A DNA stretch of 28,493 nt from Fimenecus sp051881395 (lineage in GTDB: Bacteria > Bacillota > Clostridia > Oscillospirales > Acutalibacteraceae). The notes beneath the pieces were generated by a model. It ran no database searches. It saw nothing but the letters and a program-made list of their open reading frames with translations, and was not told the DNA's origin. Both the position numbers and the translations under genes were made by a program. The DNA lies in NCBI GenBank assembly GCA_051881395.1, contig JBJEPU010000190.1, positions 1 through 28,493 on the forward strand, read 5' to 3'. Positions 7,414 through 14,975 of this stretch are shown here, piece after piece (position 1 is the stretch's first letter; each line of letters starts with the position of its first letter).

Positions 7414-7956
7414 TTATCTCGCAAACGGTGCGCCCATGAGAGTCAGTAACTCTCTGGCTTCTTCGTCTGTATTGGCTGTGGTAACGAAGCAAATGTCCAT
7501 ACCGCGAACCGCGTCAATCTTGTCGTACTCGATTTCGGGGAAAATCAACTGCTCTTTGATACCCATGGAGTAGTTGCCTCTGCCGTCGAAGGAGTTCGGG
7601 TTGATCCCGCGGAAGTCGCGCACACGGGGAAGCGCGAGATTGAAGAATCTGTCAAGGAATTCATACATTCTCTCGCCGCGCAGCGTTACTTTTACACCGA
7701 TGGTCATACCCTCACGCAGTTTGAAGTTCGCAACGGATTTCTTCGCCTTGCAGGGGATGGGCTTCTGACCGGTAATCTGTGCCAAATCCTTGGTGATTGC
7801 GTCGATGACCTTGGAATTATCTCTCGCCTCGCCGCAACCGACATTGATGACGATTTTGTCGAGCTTCGGGATTTGCATAACGCTCTTGTAGCCGAATTTC
7901 TTTTGAAGTGCCGGAGCAACCTCAGCGAGATACTTTTCTTTCATTCTTGCTGCCAT
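7414..7956 (-). CDS. rplE: 50S ribosomal protein L5
   Basis: 5S rRNA-binding protein that touches the P-site tRNA, 180 residues. It contains the family segments NVGCGEARDNSKVI, ITGQKPIPCKAKKSVANFK, LRGERMYEFLDRF and LPRVRDFRGINPNSFDGRGN. It ends TDEEARELLTLMGAPFAR. The start MAARMKEKY at 7956 is nine bases after GGGAGGG, which favours this ATG over the one four codons downstream. Confidence 0.98.
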   Translation of the reverse strand: MAARMKEKYLAEVAPALQKKFGYKSVMQIPKLDKIVINVGCGEARDNSKVIDAITKDLAQITGQKPIPCKAKKSVANFKLREGMTIGVKVTLRGERMYEFLDRFFNLALPRVRDFRGINPNSFDGRGNYSMGIKEQLIFPEIEYDKIDAVRGMDICFVTTANTDEEARELLTLMGAPFAR

Positions 7957-7972
7957 GTGTTATGTCCCTCCC

Positions 7973-8290
7973 TTATTCAAATTTTGCGCCGCATTTTTTG
8001 CAAACGCGTTTTTTGTCTTTGCCGGTGCCTTCGTGGCCGACTCTTGTTGCCTTGCCGCATTTCGGGCAAATAAGTTGAACCTTATCTGCATACAATGCGC
8101 TTTCGGCTTTTACAAGGCCGCCTGCTTCGCCCATTTTGCGGGGTTTCACATGCTTGGTGACCACGTTAACGCCTTCCACAATAACCTTGCCTTCGGCGGG
8201 TGCAACCTGCATAACCTTGCCCTGTTTGCCGCGATTTTTGCCGTTGATGACAACGACGGTATCGCCGGTTTTTACATGAACCTTATTCAT
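7973..8290 (-). CDS. rplX: 50S ribosomal protein L24, zinc-ribbon form
   Basis: Early assembly protein of the large subunit, 105 residues. The N-terminal KOW domain reads MNKVHVKTGDTVVVINGKNR, then GKQGKVMQVAPAEGKVIVEG. The C-terminal part has Cys75, Cys78, Cys97 and Cys100 in two CxxC pairs (CPKCGKATR and CKKCGAKFE), the zinc-ribbon extension seen in many bacterial L24 proteins. It lies 17 bases after rplN and 16 before rplE. Confidence 0.97.
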   Translation of the reverse strand: MNKVHVKTGDTVVVINGKNRGKQGKVMQVAPAEGKVIVEGVNVVTKHVKPRKMGEAGGLVKAESALYADKVQLICPKCGKATRVGHEGTGKDKKRVCKKCGAKFE

Positions 8291-8307
8291 TCTGACTGCA
8301 CCTCCGT

Positions 8308-8676
8308 TTACAGTACTTCGGGAGCAAGAGAAAGAATCTTCATATAATCTTTATCACGAAGCTCTCTTGCAACCGGCCCAAAGATACGGGTGCCTCTGGG
8401 GTTTTTGTCTTCTTTAATCAATACGGCTGCGTTTTCATCGAAACGGATGTAAGTACCGTCGTCTCTGCGCACACCGCTTGCCGAACGAACGACGACCGCT
8501 TTGACAACGTCGCCTTTTTTGACAACGCCGCCGGGTGCTGCCTTCTTAACCGAAGCAACAATCACGTCGCCGATATTTGCATACCTTCTGCCGGAACCGC
8601 CGAGAACGCGAATGCACATAATTTCCTTCGCGCCGGTGTTGTCGGCTACTTTGAGGTAAGTCTGTTGTTGAATCAC
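8308..8676 (-). CDS. rplN: 50S ribosomal protein L14
   Basis: 122-residue large-subunit protein at the intersubunit face, exact usual length. It starts MIQQQTYLKVADNTGAKEIM and contains RYANIGDVIVASVKKAAPGG. It ends with the L14 motif IFGPVARELRDKDYMKILSL. It lies 20 bases after rpsQ and 17 before rplX. Confidence 0.98.
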   Translation of the reverse strand: MIQQQTYLKVADNTGAKEIMCIRVLGGSGRRYANIGDVIVASVKKAAPGGVVKKGDVVKAVVVRSASGVRRDDGTYIRFDENAAVLIKEDKNPRGTRIFGPVARELRDKDYMKILSLAPEVL

Positions 8677-8696
8677 AGTAATAGCCTCCTTAGAAA

Positions 8697-8954
8697 TTAT
8701 TTCGCTTTCTCAATGATTTCGACTACGCGCCATCTCTTATCTTTCGAGAGGGGGCGGGTTTCCATGACGAGGACTTTATCGCCGACGCCGCACTCGTTCT
8801 TTTCGTCATGGGCTTTGATTTTTACCGTGCGGTTCACAATCTTCTTGTAAAGCGGGTGCTGAACTCTGTCTTTGATGGAAACCACGACAGTTTTGTCCAT
8901 TTTATCGCTGGTTACAAGACCGACCTGTGTTTTTCTGAGGTTTCTTTCGCTCAT
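8697..8954 (-). CDS. rpsQ: 30S ribosomal protein S17
   Basis: Primary 16S rRNA-binding protein with an OB fold, 85 residues. It begins MSERNLRKTQVGLVTSDKMD. Typical segments are KTVVVSIKDRVQHPLYKKIV, GDKVLVMETRPLSKDKRWRV and the end VEIIEKAK. Preceded by GGGAGGGTATTTAG. It lies 19 bases after rpmC and 20 before rplN. Confidence 0.98.
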   Translation of the reverse strand: MSERNLRKTQVGLVTSDKMDKTVVVSIKDRVQHPLYKKIVNRTVKIKAHDEKNECGVGDKVLVMETRPLSKDKRWRVVEIIEKAK

Positions 8955-8973
8955 CTAAATACCCTCCCTTTCC

Positions 8974-9177
8974 TTACGACTGCGCGCCGTGCAGCTCAAT
9001 ATCGCGGATAACGGTTTTCACTCTGGCGATATCCTTTTTGACGGCGTTAATACGCATCGGATTGTCGAGTTGGTTGATGGCCTGCTGGAAGCGCAGTTTG
9101 AAAAGCTCATCCTTTAACTCCAAGAGTTTAGCATCCAACTCCGAGGGGGAAAGTTTTCTGATTTCACTTGCTTTCAT
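8974..9177 (-). CDS. rpmC: 50S ribosomal protein L29
   Basis: 67-residue helical hairpin protein at the polypeptide exit site, where SRP and trigger factor dock. It begins MKASEIRKLSPSELDAKLLE and contains the family core ELKDELFKLRFQQAINQLDN. Its ATG overlaps the rplP stop codon by four bases (ATGA), so translation is likely coupled to rplP. Confidence 0.98.
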   Translation of the reverse strand: MKASEIRKLSPSELDAKLLELKDELFKLRFQQAINQLDNPMRINAVKKDIARVKTVIRDIELHGAQS

Positions 9178-9608
9178 GCTTGCTCACCTTCCTCTTCCTG
9201 CTGTGCCTTGGTGACGAACTTGCATTTGACCGGGAGCTTGTTCGCGGCAAGACGCATAGCCTCGCGCGCAGTCTCTTCGGGAACGCCTGCAATTTCAAAC
9301 ATCACTCTGCCGGGTTTCACAACGGCCACCCAGTATTCGGGCGAACCTTTACCGGAACCCATGCGGGTTTCAGCCGGTTTTTCGGTAATCGGCTTATCCG
9401 GGAAAATTTTAATCCAAACCTGACCGCCACGCTTAATGTAACGCGTCATGGCGATACGAGCGGCTTCGATTTGGTTGGAAGTAATCCAAGCCGGTTCCAG
9501 AGACACAAGACCGTAATCACCATAGGTGACCTTATTGCCTCTTGTCGCTTTACCGGTCAGACGACCTCTGTGGACTCTGCGGTATTTTACTCTTTTCGGC
9601 AGTAACAT
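9174..9608 (-). CDS. rplP: 50S ribosomal protein L16
   Basis: 144-residue large-subunit protein that organises the A-site tRNA region. It starts MLLPKRVKYRRVHRGRLTGK. It carries the L16 signatures RIAMTRYIKRGGQVWIKIFP, DKPITEKPAETRMGSGKGSP and EYWVAVVKPGRVMFEI. Its start overlaps the rpsC stop by one base (TAATG) and its stop overlaps rpmC by four, a tightly coupled trio. Confidence 0.98.
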   Translation of the reverse strand: MLLPKRVKYRRVHRGRLTGKATRGNKVTYGDYGLVSLEPAWITSNQIEAARIAMTRYIKRGGQVWIKIFPDKPITEKPAETRMGSGKGSPEYWVAVVKPGRVMFEIAGVPEETAREAMRLAANKLPVKCKFVTKAQQEEEGEQA

Positions 9609-10279
9609 TATTTTGTGCCTCCTTCCTTCTGAGGCTTGCGGTTGTCATGGAGCACTTCGCCTTTGTAAATCCAAACCTTTACGCCGATACGACCGTAGGT
9701 TGTCTTTGCCTCGGCAAAGCCGTAGTCGATGTCGGCACGGATGGTTTGCAGCGGAATGGTGCCCTCATGATAGTGTTCGGAACGCGCGATTTCCGCGCCG
9801 CCCAACCGGCCGCTGACCTGTGTTTTGATACCTTTTGCACCGAGCTTCATGGTTCTGCCGATGCTCTGTTTGAGCGCGCGGCGGAACGAAATGCGGCGCT
9901 CCAACTGCGAAGCGATGTTCTCCGCAACGAGCTGTGCATTGAGGTCCGGCTGTTTGATTTCGACGATGTTGATGTAAACATCCTTGTCACCGCCGAGTTT
10001 CTTTTTGCAAGTTTCTTTGAGTTTTTCAATCTCTGCGCCGCCTTTGCCGATAACCATACCGGGTTTTGCGCAGTGAATGTTGATGCGGACTCTTTTGGCA
10101 TCTCTTTCGATTTCTACCTTCGGAACGCCTGCGGGCGCGAGGGTTTCGAGGAGATATTTACGGAGCTGATTGTCGGAGACAAGCGTGTCGCCGAAGTCCT
10201 TTTTGCTGGCATACCAGCGGGAATCCCAGTCTTTAATGACACCGATACGAAGACCGGTGGGATTTACTTTCTGACCCAT
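9608..10279 (-). CDS. rpsC: 30S ribosomal protein S3
   Basis: 223-residue small-subunit head protein at the mRNA entry with helicase-like action. It starts MGQKVNPTGLRIGVIKDWDS, the invariant S3 N-terminus. The KH domain has GMVIGKGGAEIEKLKE and the C-terminal domain contains SGRLGGAEIARSEHYHEGT. The frame stays open upstream to 10321, but the invariant MGQKVNP and the preceding GAGGAGGTAAAACT place the start at 10279. Confidence 0.98.
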   Translation of the reverse strand: MGQKVNPTGLRIGVIKDWDSRWYASKKDFGDTLVSDNQLRKYLLETLAPAGVPKVEIERDAKRVRINIHCAKPGMVIGKGGAEIEKLKETCKKKLGGDKDVYINIVEIKQPDLNAQLVAENIASQLERRISFRRALKQSIGRTMKLGAKGIKTQVSGRLGGAEIARSEHYHEGTIPLQTIRADIDYGFAEAKTTYGRIGVKVWIYKGEVLHDNRKPQKEGGTK

Positions 10280-10298
10280 AGTTTTACCTCCTCCTCGC

Positions 10299-10631
10299 TT
10301 ATTCTGCTTCTTTGAGCACAATACTGATGTGCGAAGTCTTTTTGTTGATTCTGTACGCTCTGCCCTGCGCTCTCGGACGGATGCGCTTTAAGGTCGGGCC
10401 CTGGTCGACACGGCACTCTGCGACATACAGACGCGTTGTATCCATATCTTTCATTTCAGCGTTTGCCATTGCGGATTTTAACAGCTTTCCAAGCGGTTCA
10501 CACGCAGCCTTCGGTGTGTACTTGAGGATTGCCATCGCCTCGTCGCAAGGCTTGTTTCTGATGAGGTCCAGCACGATTTGCACCTTACGGGGTGCAATGC
10601 GTACATGGGTCACTTTTGCAGTTGCTTCCAT
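10299..10631 (-). CDS. rplV: 50S ribosomal protein L22
   Basis: 110-residue protein whose beta-hairpin lines the exit tunnel and is a site of macrolide resistance mutations. It begins MEATAKVTHVRIAPRKVQIV. The hairpin and C-terminal signature reads GPTLKRIRPRAQGRAYRINK, then KTSHISIVL. It lies 22 bases after rpsS and 19 before rpsC. No unusual insertion in the tunnel loop is apparent. Confidence 0.98.
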   Translation of the reverse strand: MEATAKVTHVRIAPRKVQIVLDLIRNKPCDEAMAILKYTPKAACEPLGKLLKSAMANAEMKDMDTTRLYVAECRVDQGPTLKRIRPRAQGRAYRINKKTSHISIVLKEAE

Positions 10632-10653
10632 TCGTTATACACTCCTTTGCTGC

Positions 10654-10935
10654 TTATTTACCGTTGTTGGAAGTTTTGGAACCGGCATGGCCTTTAAAGG
10701 TTCTGGTCGGCGCAAATTCGCCGAGCTTGTGGCCTACCATATCCTCCGTAACGTAAACCGGAACATGCTTGCGCCCGTCATGGACGGCAAACGTATGACC
10801 GACAAAGTCCGGGAATATAGTCGAGCTGCGGCTCCAGGTTTTCAAGACGATTTTCTCGCCGTTTTCATTCATCTGCTGCACTCTTGCTAACAGCTTCGGT
10901 GCAACGTAAGGTCCTTTTTTAACACTTCTGCTCAT
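10654..10935 (-). CDS. rpsS: 30S ribosomal protein S19
   Basis: 93-residue small-subunit head protein. It begins MSRSVKKGPYVAPKLLARVQ, the usual S19 start. It contains KTWSRSSTIFPDFVGHTFAV and ends GEFAPTRTFKGHAGSKTSNN plus GK. Length and motifs are canonical. It lies 19 bases after rplB and 22 before rplV. Confidence 0.98.
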   Translation of the reverse strand: MSRSVKKGPYVAPKLLARVQQMNENGEKIVLKTWSRSSTIFPDFVGHTFAVHDGRKHVPVYVTEDMVGHKLGEFAPTRTFKGHAGSKTSNNGK

Positions 10936-10954
10936 ACTCTACACTCCTTTCGAC

Positions 10955-11788
10955 TTATTTCGCGTTACGACGTCTTACGATAAACTTATCGGAACGGTTC
11001 TTCTTCGCTCTGGTCTTATAGCCGAGTGCGGGTTTGCCCCACGGTGTGCAGGGACCGGGACGGCCGACAGGCGCTTTACCTTCACCACCGCCGTGCGGGT
11101 GGTCATTCGGGTTCATAACCGAGCCGCGAACAGTCGGGCGAACACCGAGGTGACGGGTACGGCCTGCTTTACCGATTTTCACATTTTCATGGTCTGCGTT
11201 GCCGACAGTGCCGACGGTTGCCATGCACTCTGCGGGCACATTGCGAAGCTCACCGGAGGGAAGTCTCAACAAAGCGTAGGGGCCTTCCTTTGCCATGAGC
11301 TGTGCCGCGTTACCGGCTGCGCGGGCAAGCTGACCGCCGCGACCGGGGTAAAGTTCCACGTTGTGTACCATGGTACCAACCGGAATCGCGCTCAACGGCA
11401 GTGCGTTACCGGGCTTAATGTCTGCATTGACGCCGGCTTCCACCTTGTCGCCGACCTTCAAGCCGACAGGCGCGAGAATGTATCTTTTTTCGCCGTCCGC
11501 ATACTGCACAAGTGCGATATGCGCGGAACGGTTGGGGTCGTACTCCAAAGTGAGCACGGTTGCAGGCATATCGAACTTATCGCGTTTGAAATCGATAATA
11601 CGATATTTTCTGCGGTTGCCGCCGCCTCTGTGGCGAACGGTGATTCTTCCGTAACTGTTACGGCCGGCCTTTTTATTGAGCGGCGCGAGAAGGCTTCTCT
11701 CGGGAGCAACCTTGGAAAGTTCGGAATAATCTGTAACCGACATATTGCGTCGAGAATTGGTTGTCGGTTTGTAGACTTTAATCGACAT
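10955..11788 (-). CDS. rplB: 50S ribosomal protein L2
   Basis: 277-residue primary 23S rRNA-binding protein required for subunit association and peptidyl transferase activity. It begins MSIKVYKPTTNSRRNMSVTD. It contains GRNSYGRITVRHRGGGNRRK and the C-terminal MNPNDHPHGGGEGKAPVGRP with the functionally important His. It ends KFIVRRRNAK. A GTG start nine bases upstream at 11797 is one base from AAGGAG, so ATG at 11788 is preferred; it also gives the canonical N-terminus and length. Confidence 0.98.
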   Translation of the reverse strand: MSIKVYKPTTNSRRNMSVTDYSELSKVAPERSLLAPLNKKAGRNSYGRITVRHRGGGNRRKYRIIDFKRDKFDMPATVLTLEYDPNRSAHIALVQYADGEKRYILAPVGLKVGDKVEAGVNADIKPGNALPLSAIPVGTMVHNVELYPGRGGQLARAAGNAAQLMAKEGPYALLRLPSGELRNVPAECMATVGTVGNADHENVKIGKAGRTRHLGVRPTVRGSVMNPNDHPHGGGEGKAPVGRPGPCTPWGKPALGYKTRAKKNRSDKFIVRRRNAK

Positions 11789-11853
11789 TTCATTCACTCT
11801 CCTTAGAACGATTTAGCGGAGCATGTCGGGCTCCATACATTATCGTCGGGATT
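11789..11853 (-). other. 65-base gap rplW-rplB with a small hairpin
   Basis: Longer than the 12-27 base gaps usual in this cluster. On the transcribed strand it holds the 5-bp hairpin GGAGC-CCGACAT-GCTCC and a repeated CCCGAC, then the AAGGAGA site of rplB. I see no small open frame with a ribosome binding site. A regulatory role is unproven. Confidence 0.35.
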
Positions 11854-12147
11854 TTACATCATACCGTCGAAGAACTCGATGGTCTTGGAATCTTCTGTCA
11901 GGGTTACGACAGCCTTTTTCCAAGAGGCGGTATAGCCTTCATATCTGCCGTATCTTCTTAAATGACCGCGGACATTGATGGTGTTCACCTTTGCGACTTT
12001 TACGCCGAAAAGCTGTTCCACAGCCGCTTTGATTTCGGGCTTGGTCGCCTTTTTGTCCACCTTAAAGGTGTACTTTTTCAGCGCCTGACCCATCATGCTT
12101 TCCTCGGTAATCACGGGGCGGAGGATAATATCCTGTGCAAGTTTCAT
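11854..12147 (-). CDS. rplW: 50S ribosomal protein L23
   Basis: 97-residue exit-tunnel protein that docks trigger factor and SRP. It begins MKLAQDIILRPVITEESMMG and contains the family core YTFKVDKKATKPEIKAAVEQ. The motif VKVAKVNTINVRGHLRRYGR follows. Its start overlaps the rplD stop by one base, indicating coupling. Confidence 0.98.
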   Translation of the reverse strand: MKLAQDIILRPVITEESMMGQALKKYTFKVDKKATKPEIKAAVEQLFGVKVAKVNTINVRGHLRRYGRYEGYTASWKKAVVTLTEDSKTIEFFDGMM

Positions 12148-12770
12148 TATGCGTAAACCTCCTCGATTTTTGCAACGGCATCTTTCAGCACCACAATGGT
12201 GTTGCAGTTTAAGATGTCATAAACATTCAGCGTGTTTACGAGGGTTACATTGGTGCCGGCAATGTTGCGGGCGCTCTTGTAAACGATGTCGTTCTTTTCA
12301 GGCAGAACGATGAGCGTTTTCTTGCCCGCGTTGATTGCGGTGAGAACCTCTGCAACCTCTTTGGTCTTGATTGCGTCAACGCCGAAGCTGTCGAGCACAA
12401 TCATTTCCTCTGCCGCAACTTTCGCGGAAAGCGCGGACTTCATAGCAAGTCTTCTGACCTTTTTGTTTACGTCGAAGCCGTAATCACGGGGCTTCGGGCC
12501 GAGTGCGATGCCGCCGTGTGTCCACTGCGGTGCTCGGGTCGAACCCTGACGGGCACGGCCGGTGCCCTTTTGCCGCCAAGGCTTTTTGCCGCCGCCGGAT
12601 ACCTCGGAACGAGTGAGGGTGGACTGCGTACCCTGACGCTGATTTGCTAAATAGTTGACAACCATCAGGTGCATTGCCGATTCGTTGGGCTCGATTGCAA
12701 AAATGCTGTCTGCGAGCTCGATGTCGGAAACTTTTTTACCTGCTTTGTCGAGAACTGCCAATTTCGCCAT
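12147..12770 (-). CDS. rplD: 50S ribosomal protein L4
   Basis: 207-residue large-subunit protein whose loop lines the exit tunnel. It begins MAKLAVLDKAGKKVSDIELA. The tunnel loop contains TRSEVSGGGKKPWRQKGTGR, then ARQGSTRAPQWTHGGIALGP. In Gamma-proteobacteria L4 is the repressor of the S10 operon. Here the structured leader upstream of rpsJ is a candidate control site, but L4 binding is only a hypothesis. Confidence 0.98.
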   Translation of the reverse strand: MAKLAVLDKAGKKVSDIELADSIFAIEPNESAMHLMVVNYLANQRQGTQSTLTRSEVSGGGKKPWRQKGTGRARQGSTRAPQWTHGGIALGPKPRDYGFDVNKKVRRLAMKSALSAKVAAEEMIVLDSFGVDAIKTKEVAEVLTAINAGKKTLIVLPEKNDIVYKSARNIAGTNVTLVNTLNVYDILNCNTIVVLKDAVAKIEEVYA

Positions 12771-12786
12771 TTAAAACACTCCTTCC

Positions 12787-13419
12787 TTATTTTTTCACCG
12801 TATCGGCGAGAACAACGATGCCGCCTTTGGGACCCGGAATGGCGCCCTTGATGGCGATGAGGTTGTTTTCTGCGTCAACCTTGACAATGTCGAGATTTTG
12901 AATGGTCACACGCTCAGCGCCCAAGTGACCGGCGAGCTTCTTCCCCTTGTAAACGCGGGAGGGGTCGGAGCAAGCGCCCAACGAGCCTGCGTGGCGTGCG
13001 ACAGGGCCTGTACCGTGGCTTTCCTTCAAGCGGGAGAAGTTCCAGCGCTTGATTGCGCCCGCAGTGCCCTTACCTTTGCTGGTGCCGACAACATCCACTC
13101 TGTCGCCGACAGCGAACACGTCTGCTTTGAGAATGTCGCCGACGTTCAGCGCAGCGCAATCGTCCAGTCTGAACTCTTTGAGTACCTTTTTCGGTGCAAC
13201 GTCCGCCTTTTTGAAGTGACCAGCCTGCGGCTTGTTCACTCTCTGGACTTTGACATCACCGAAGCCAACCTGTACGGCCTCATAGCCGTCATTTTCCGTT
13301 GTCTTTTTCTGGACAACGACGCACGGACCTGCTTCTACGACGGTCACGGGGATAACCTTGCCGCTCTCGTCAAAAAGCTGTGTCATGCCGATTTTTTTAC
13401 CGATAAGACCTTTTTGCAT
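12787..13419 (-). CDS. rplC: 50S ribosomal protein L3
   Basis: 210-residue primary 23S rRNA-binding protein near the peptidyl transferase centre. It begins MQKGLIGKKIGMTQLFDESG. It contains KGKGTAGAIKRWNFSRLKES and SDPSRVYKGKKLAGHLGAER, the L3 signature. Start at 13419 follows AAAGGAGGAATACACA. It lies 66 bases after rpsJ, with a hairpin in between, and 16 before rplD. Confidence 0.98.
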   Translation of the reverse strand: MQKGLIGKKIGMTQLFDESGKVIPVTVVEAGPCVVVQKKTTENDGYEAVQVGFGDVKVQRVNKPQAGHFKKADVAPKKVLKEFRLDDCAALNVGDILKADVFAVGDRVDVVGTSKGKGTAGAIKRWNFSRLKESHGTGPVARHAGSLGACSDPSRVYKGKKLAGHLGAERVTIQNLDIVKVDAENNLIAIKGAIPGPKGGIVVLADTVKK

Positions 13420-13443
13420 TGTGTATTCCTCCTTTGGTTATTG

Positions 13444-13459
13444 GTTGGCGTTTGCCAAC
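13444..13459 (-). promoter_or_regulatory. Hairpin between rpsJ and rplC
   Basis: On the transcribed strand GTTGGC-AAAC-GCCAAC is a perfect 6-bp stem with a four-base loop, about 15 bases before the rplC ribosome binding site. No T run follows, so it is not an intrinsic terminator. It may modulate rplC translation or mRNA stability. Confidence 0.45.
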
Positions 13460-13485
13460 ATGACCTGTAAGCGTTTCTATCGAGA

Positions 13486-13803
13486 TTACAGTTTAATTTC
13501 GATGTCTACGCCTGCGGGAAGCTCAAGGCCGGTCAGAGCTTCAACGGTCTTGTTTGAAGGTCTGAGAATGTCGATGAGCCGTTTGTGCGTTCTCTGTTCA
13601 AACTGTTCGCGGCTGTCCTTATATTTATGAACGGCGCGAAGGATGGTAACGACTTCCTTTTCGGTCGGAAGCGGCACGGGACCGGAAACCTGTGCGCCTG
13701 TGCGCTTTGCGGTTTCAACAATTTTCTCGGCTGCTCTGTCCACCAAATCGTGGTCATAGCCTTTCAGTCTGATACGGATTTTCTTACCTTTTGCTGCTGC
13801 CAT
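13486..13803 (-). CDS. rpsJ: 30S ribosomal protein S10 (NusE), first gene of the superoperon
   Basis: 105-residue small-subunit head protein that also joins NusB/NusG antitermination complexes. It begins MAAAKGKKIRIRLKGYDHDL. The signature AAEKIVETAKRTGAQVSGPV leads to PLPTEKEVVTILRAVHKYKD. It ends with the conserved ALTGLELPAGVDIEIKL. Start at 13803 follows AAAGGAGGCAAACAAAC. It is the first gene after a leader of about 315 bases and a promoter at 14125-14153. Confidence 0.98.
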   Translation of the reverse strand: MAAAKGKKIRIRLKGYDHDLVDRAAEKIVETAKRTGAQVSGPVPLPTEKEVVTILRAVHKYKDSREQFEQRTHKRLIDILRPSNKTVEALTGLELPAGVDIEIKL

Positions 13804-14118
13804 GTTTGTTTGCCTCCTTTAAAAAGTCAGGGCAAGCGCTTTTCTTGCAACCCTGCCGGGTGTTTACGAACCTTTCATGAAAAAACCGAAAACCAAAACG
13901 GCATTCGGACGGCAGAGAAAAGCGCACAATGTCCCTCAAAAGTCACGGAAAGCGCAGTTGGGGTACGCTCGCCGGAGAGGTCCATTGGTATGGGTCGCCC
14001 GGTTTGTAATCGGACATACTCCGCGGTAATTCCCTGCATCAAAGTGCAGCCACCTACCGCATCATCGCATATCAAGTCGCGTAAAAATGGGCATGGCAAG
14101 CCCCTTTTCCACGCGTGC
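13804..14118 (-). promoter_or_regulatory. Long structured 5' leader of the S10 operon
   Basis: About 315 bases lie between the predicted transcription start (near 14118) and rpsJ. A two-stage hairpin at 14023-14060 has outer stem GCGGTA/TACCGC, an internal loop GGTGG/GGAAT, inner stem CTGCA/TGCAG and loop CTTTGA. Further down, CGGAG (starting 14022) can pair with CTCCG near 13975 and GTATG with CATAC. At 13828-13855 a stem (CAGGG..CAAG / CTTG..CCCTG) is followed by ACTTTTT and then directly by the AGGAGG site of rpsJ. This looks like an attenuator or a site-sequestering hairpin. The ligand or protein is unknown. Confidence 0.6.
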
Positions 14119-14124
14119 CTAAGT

Positions 14125-14153
14125 ATTTTAGCATAGTGTTTAGAAAAAAGCAA
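14125..14153 (-). promoter_or_regulatory. Promoter of the S10 ribosomal superoperon
   Basis: On the minus strand TTGCTT (14153-14148), a 17-base spacer and TAAAAT (14130-14125), preceded by TG as an extended -10. Long A and T tracts at 14154-14220 just upstream resemble an UP element. The -35 box matches only three consensus bases, but the position before the operon and the spacing support it. Confidence 0.65.
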
Positions 14154-14319
14154 CAATTTTTTTCAAAAAAATTCGTGAAACCAAACAAATTTTTTCCTTT
14201 TTTAAAATTTTGAATTTTTTATAGTTTGTCCCTGTTTTTCAGGCACAAGATGTTGTGGTTTTGGCGCATTTTGCCGCGCGGCGCGTTGGGGCGGGTTTCC
14301 TCGCCCGCCCGTAAAATTT

Positions 14320-14408
14320 TGTCATTCTGAGCCGATAGGCGAAGAATCTCGTTTCGCACATTTTATACTTGGCGCTGTTTGAGATCCTTCGCTTCGCTCT
14401 GGATGACA
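14320..14408. repeat. Palindromic repeat element, copy 1 (GTCATTCTGAG type)
   Basis: Begins TGTCATTCTGAGCC-like and ends GCTCTGGATGACA, so its ends are imperfect inverted repeats. It also has GGCGAAGAATCTCGTTTCG in the left half and GAGATCCTTCGCTTCGCTC in the right half. A second copy of nearly the same length lies at 24141-24228 in the same orientation. No coding capacity, so it resembles a MITE or REP-like element. Confidence 0.8.
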
Positions 14409-14431
14409 TATTTGGGTTTGTATGACAAACC

Positions 14432-14866
14432 GTAGGGGCGCGCATTGCGCGCCCGTTTGTAGGGGCGGTCGACCCGGCCGCCCGTGGATTTTGATGTAAT
14501 TCTGCGGAACAACACTGAGGTTGTTCCCTACGCACGAAATGTATTTACAGGGTAGGGCGGGGTCTTGACTCCGCCGTTAATTTACATCGCGCCTTGCGGC
14601 GGGGGGCGCGGGTGTCCGGTGGACACCTCTGCGAATGAAATGAGCAGAAGCGCTGCCTGAGCCGGCAGGCGAGTAATTCAAGCCCCCGACCTACCCTAAA
14701 AATTTATTGCGTGCGTGTAGTGGCGGGCTTCCACGCCCGCATAAAATAAAATTACATCAGAATCTGCGGGCGATTCGTGAATCGCCCCTACGAATTGTAG
14801 GGAACGGTCTTGACCGTTCCGTTAATACCCCTACAAACCCCAATTTGTTTGGTTGCCAATTGGGGT
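14432..14866. repeat. Cluster of short GTAG-palindromes
   Basis: Successive hairpin units, most bordered by GTAG or CTAC: 14432-14453 (GGGCGCGC/GCGCGCCC), 14459-14483 (GGGCGG/CCGCCC), 14506-14531 (GGAACAAC/GTTGTTCC), 14552-14575 (GGCGGGGTC/CTCCGCC, imperfect), 14611-14627 (GGTGTCC/GGACACC), 14717-14740 (GCGGGC/GCCCGC), 14768-14791 (GGGCGATTC/GAATCGCCC), 14797-14820 (GGAACGGTC/GACCGTTCC) and 14838-14865 (CCCCAATT/AATTGGGG). The arms differ in sequence but the layout is the same. Two units recur, inverted, at 18089-18150. Confidence 0.8.
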
Positions 14867-14944
14867 AGCAAGGAAAGTACCAATGCGCCAAAATTTGTAT
14901 ACAATACATATTATATATAGTATTGTGTATGGAAAAACGCGCAC

Positions 14945-14975
14945 AAAAAAGCAAGGCAAGGGATAAACCCTTGCC
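14945..14975 (-). terminator. Intrinsic terminator of the cohesin-peptide operon
   Basis: On the minus strand GGCAAGGG-TTTAT-CCCTTGCC is a perfect 8-bp stem, followed by TTGC and six Ts (14950-14945). It lies about 60 bases past the stop of the second small peptide. A T run also follows on the plus strand (14984-14989), so it could be bidirectional. Confidence 0.85.

Noticed and set aside
6274..7449. 391-codon open frame on the plus strand
   Set aside because: It lies wholly antisense to rplF, rpsH and rpsZ, whose products are unmistakable; the long frame is a by-product of their codon use. The same holds for 21102-22739 and 24343-25827 on the plus strand.
7973..8290. L24 with a zinc-ribbon tail as a novel fusion
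   Set aside because: CxxC pairs at the C-terminus are a known form of bacterial L24; with zinc-type S4, S14 and L36 in the same cluster it only shows an ordinary C+ ribosome.
13875..14156. 93-codon minus-strand frame in the S10 leader
   Set aside because: It begins upstream of the predicted transcription start, has no ribosome binding site, an odd composition, and overlaps the strong hairpin at 14023-14060.
14432..14866. Possible CRISPR array
   Set aside because: The units are palindromes with unrelated arms, irregular spacing and no constant direct repeat or unique spacers.
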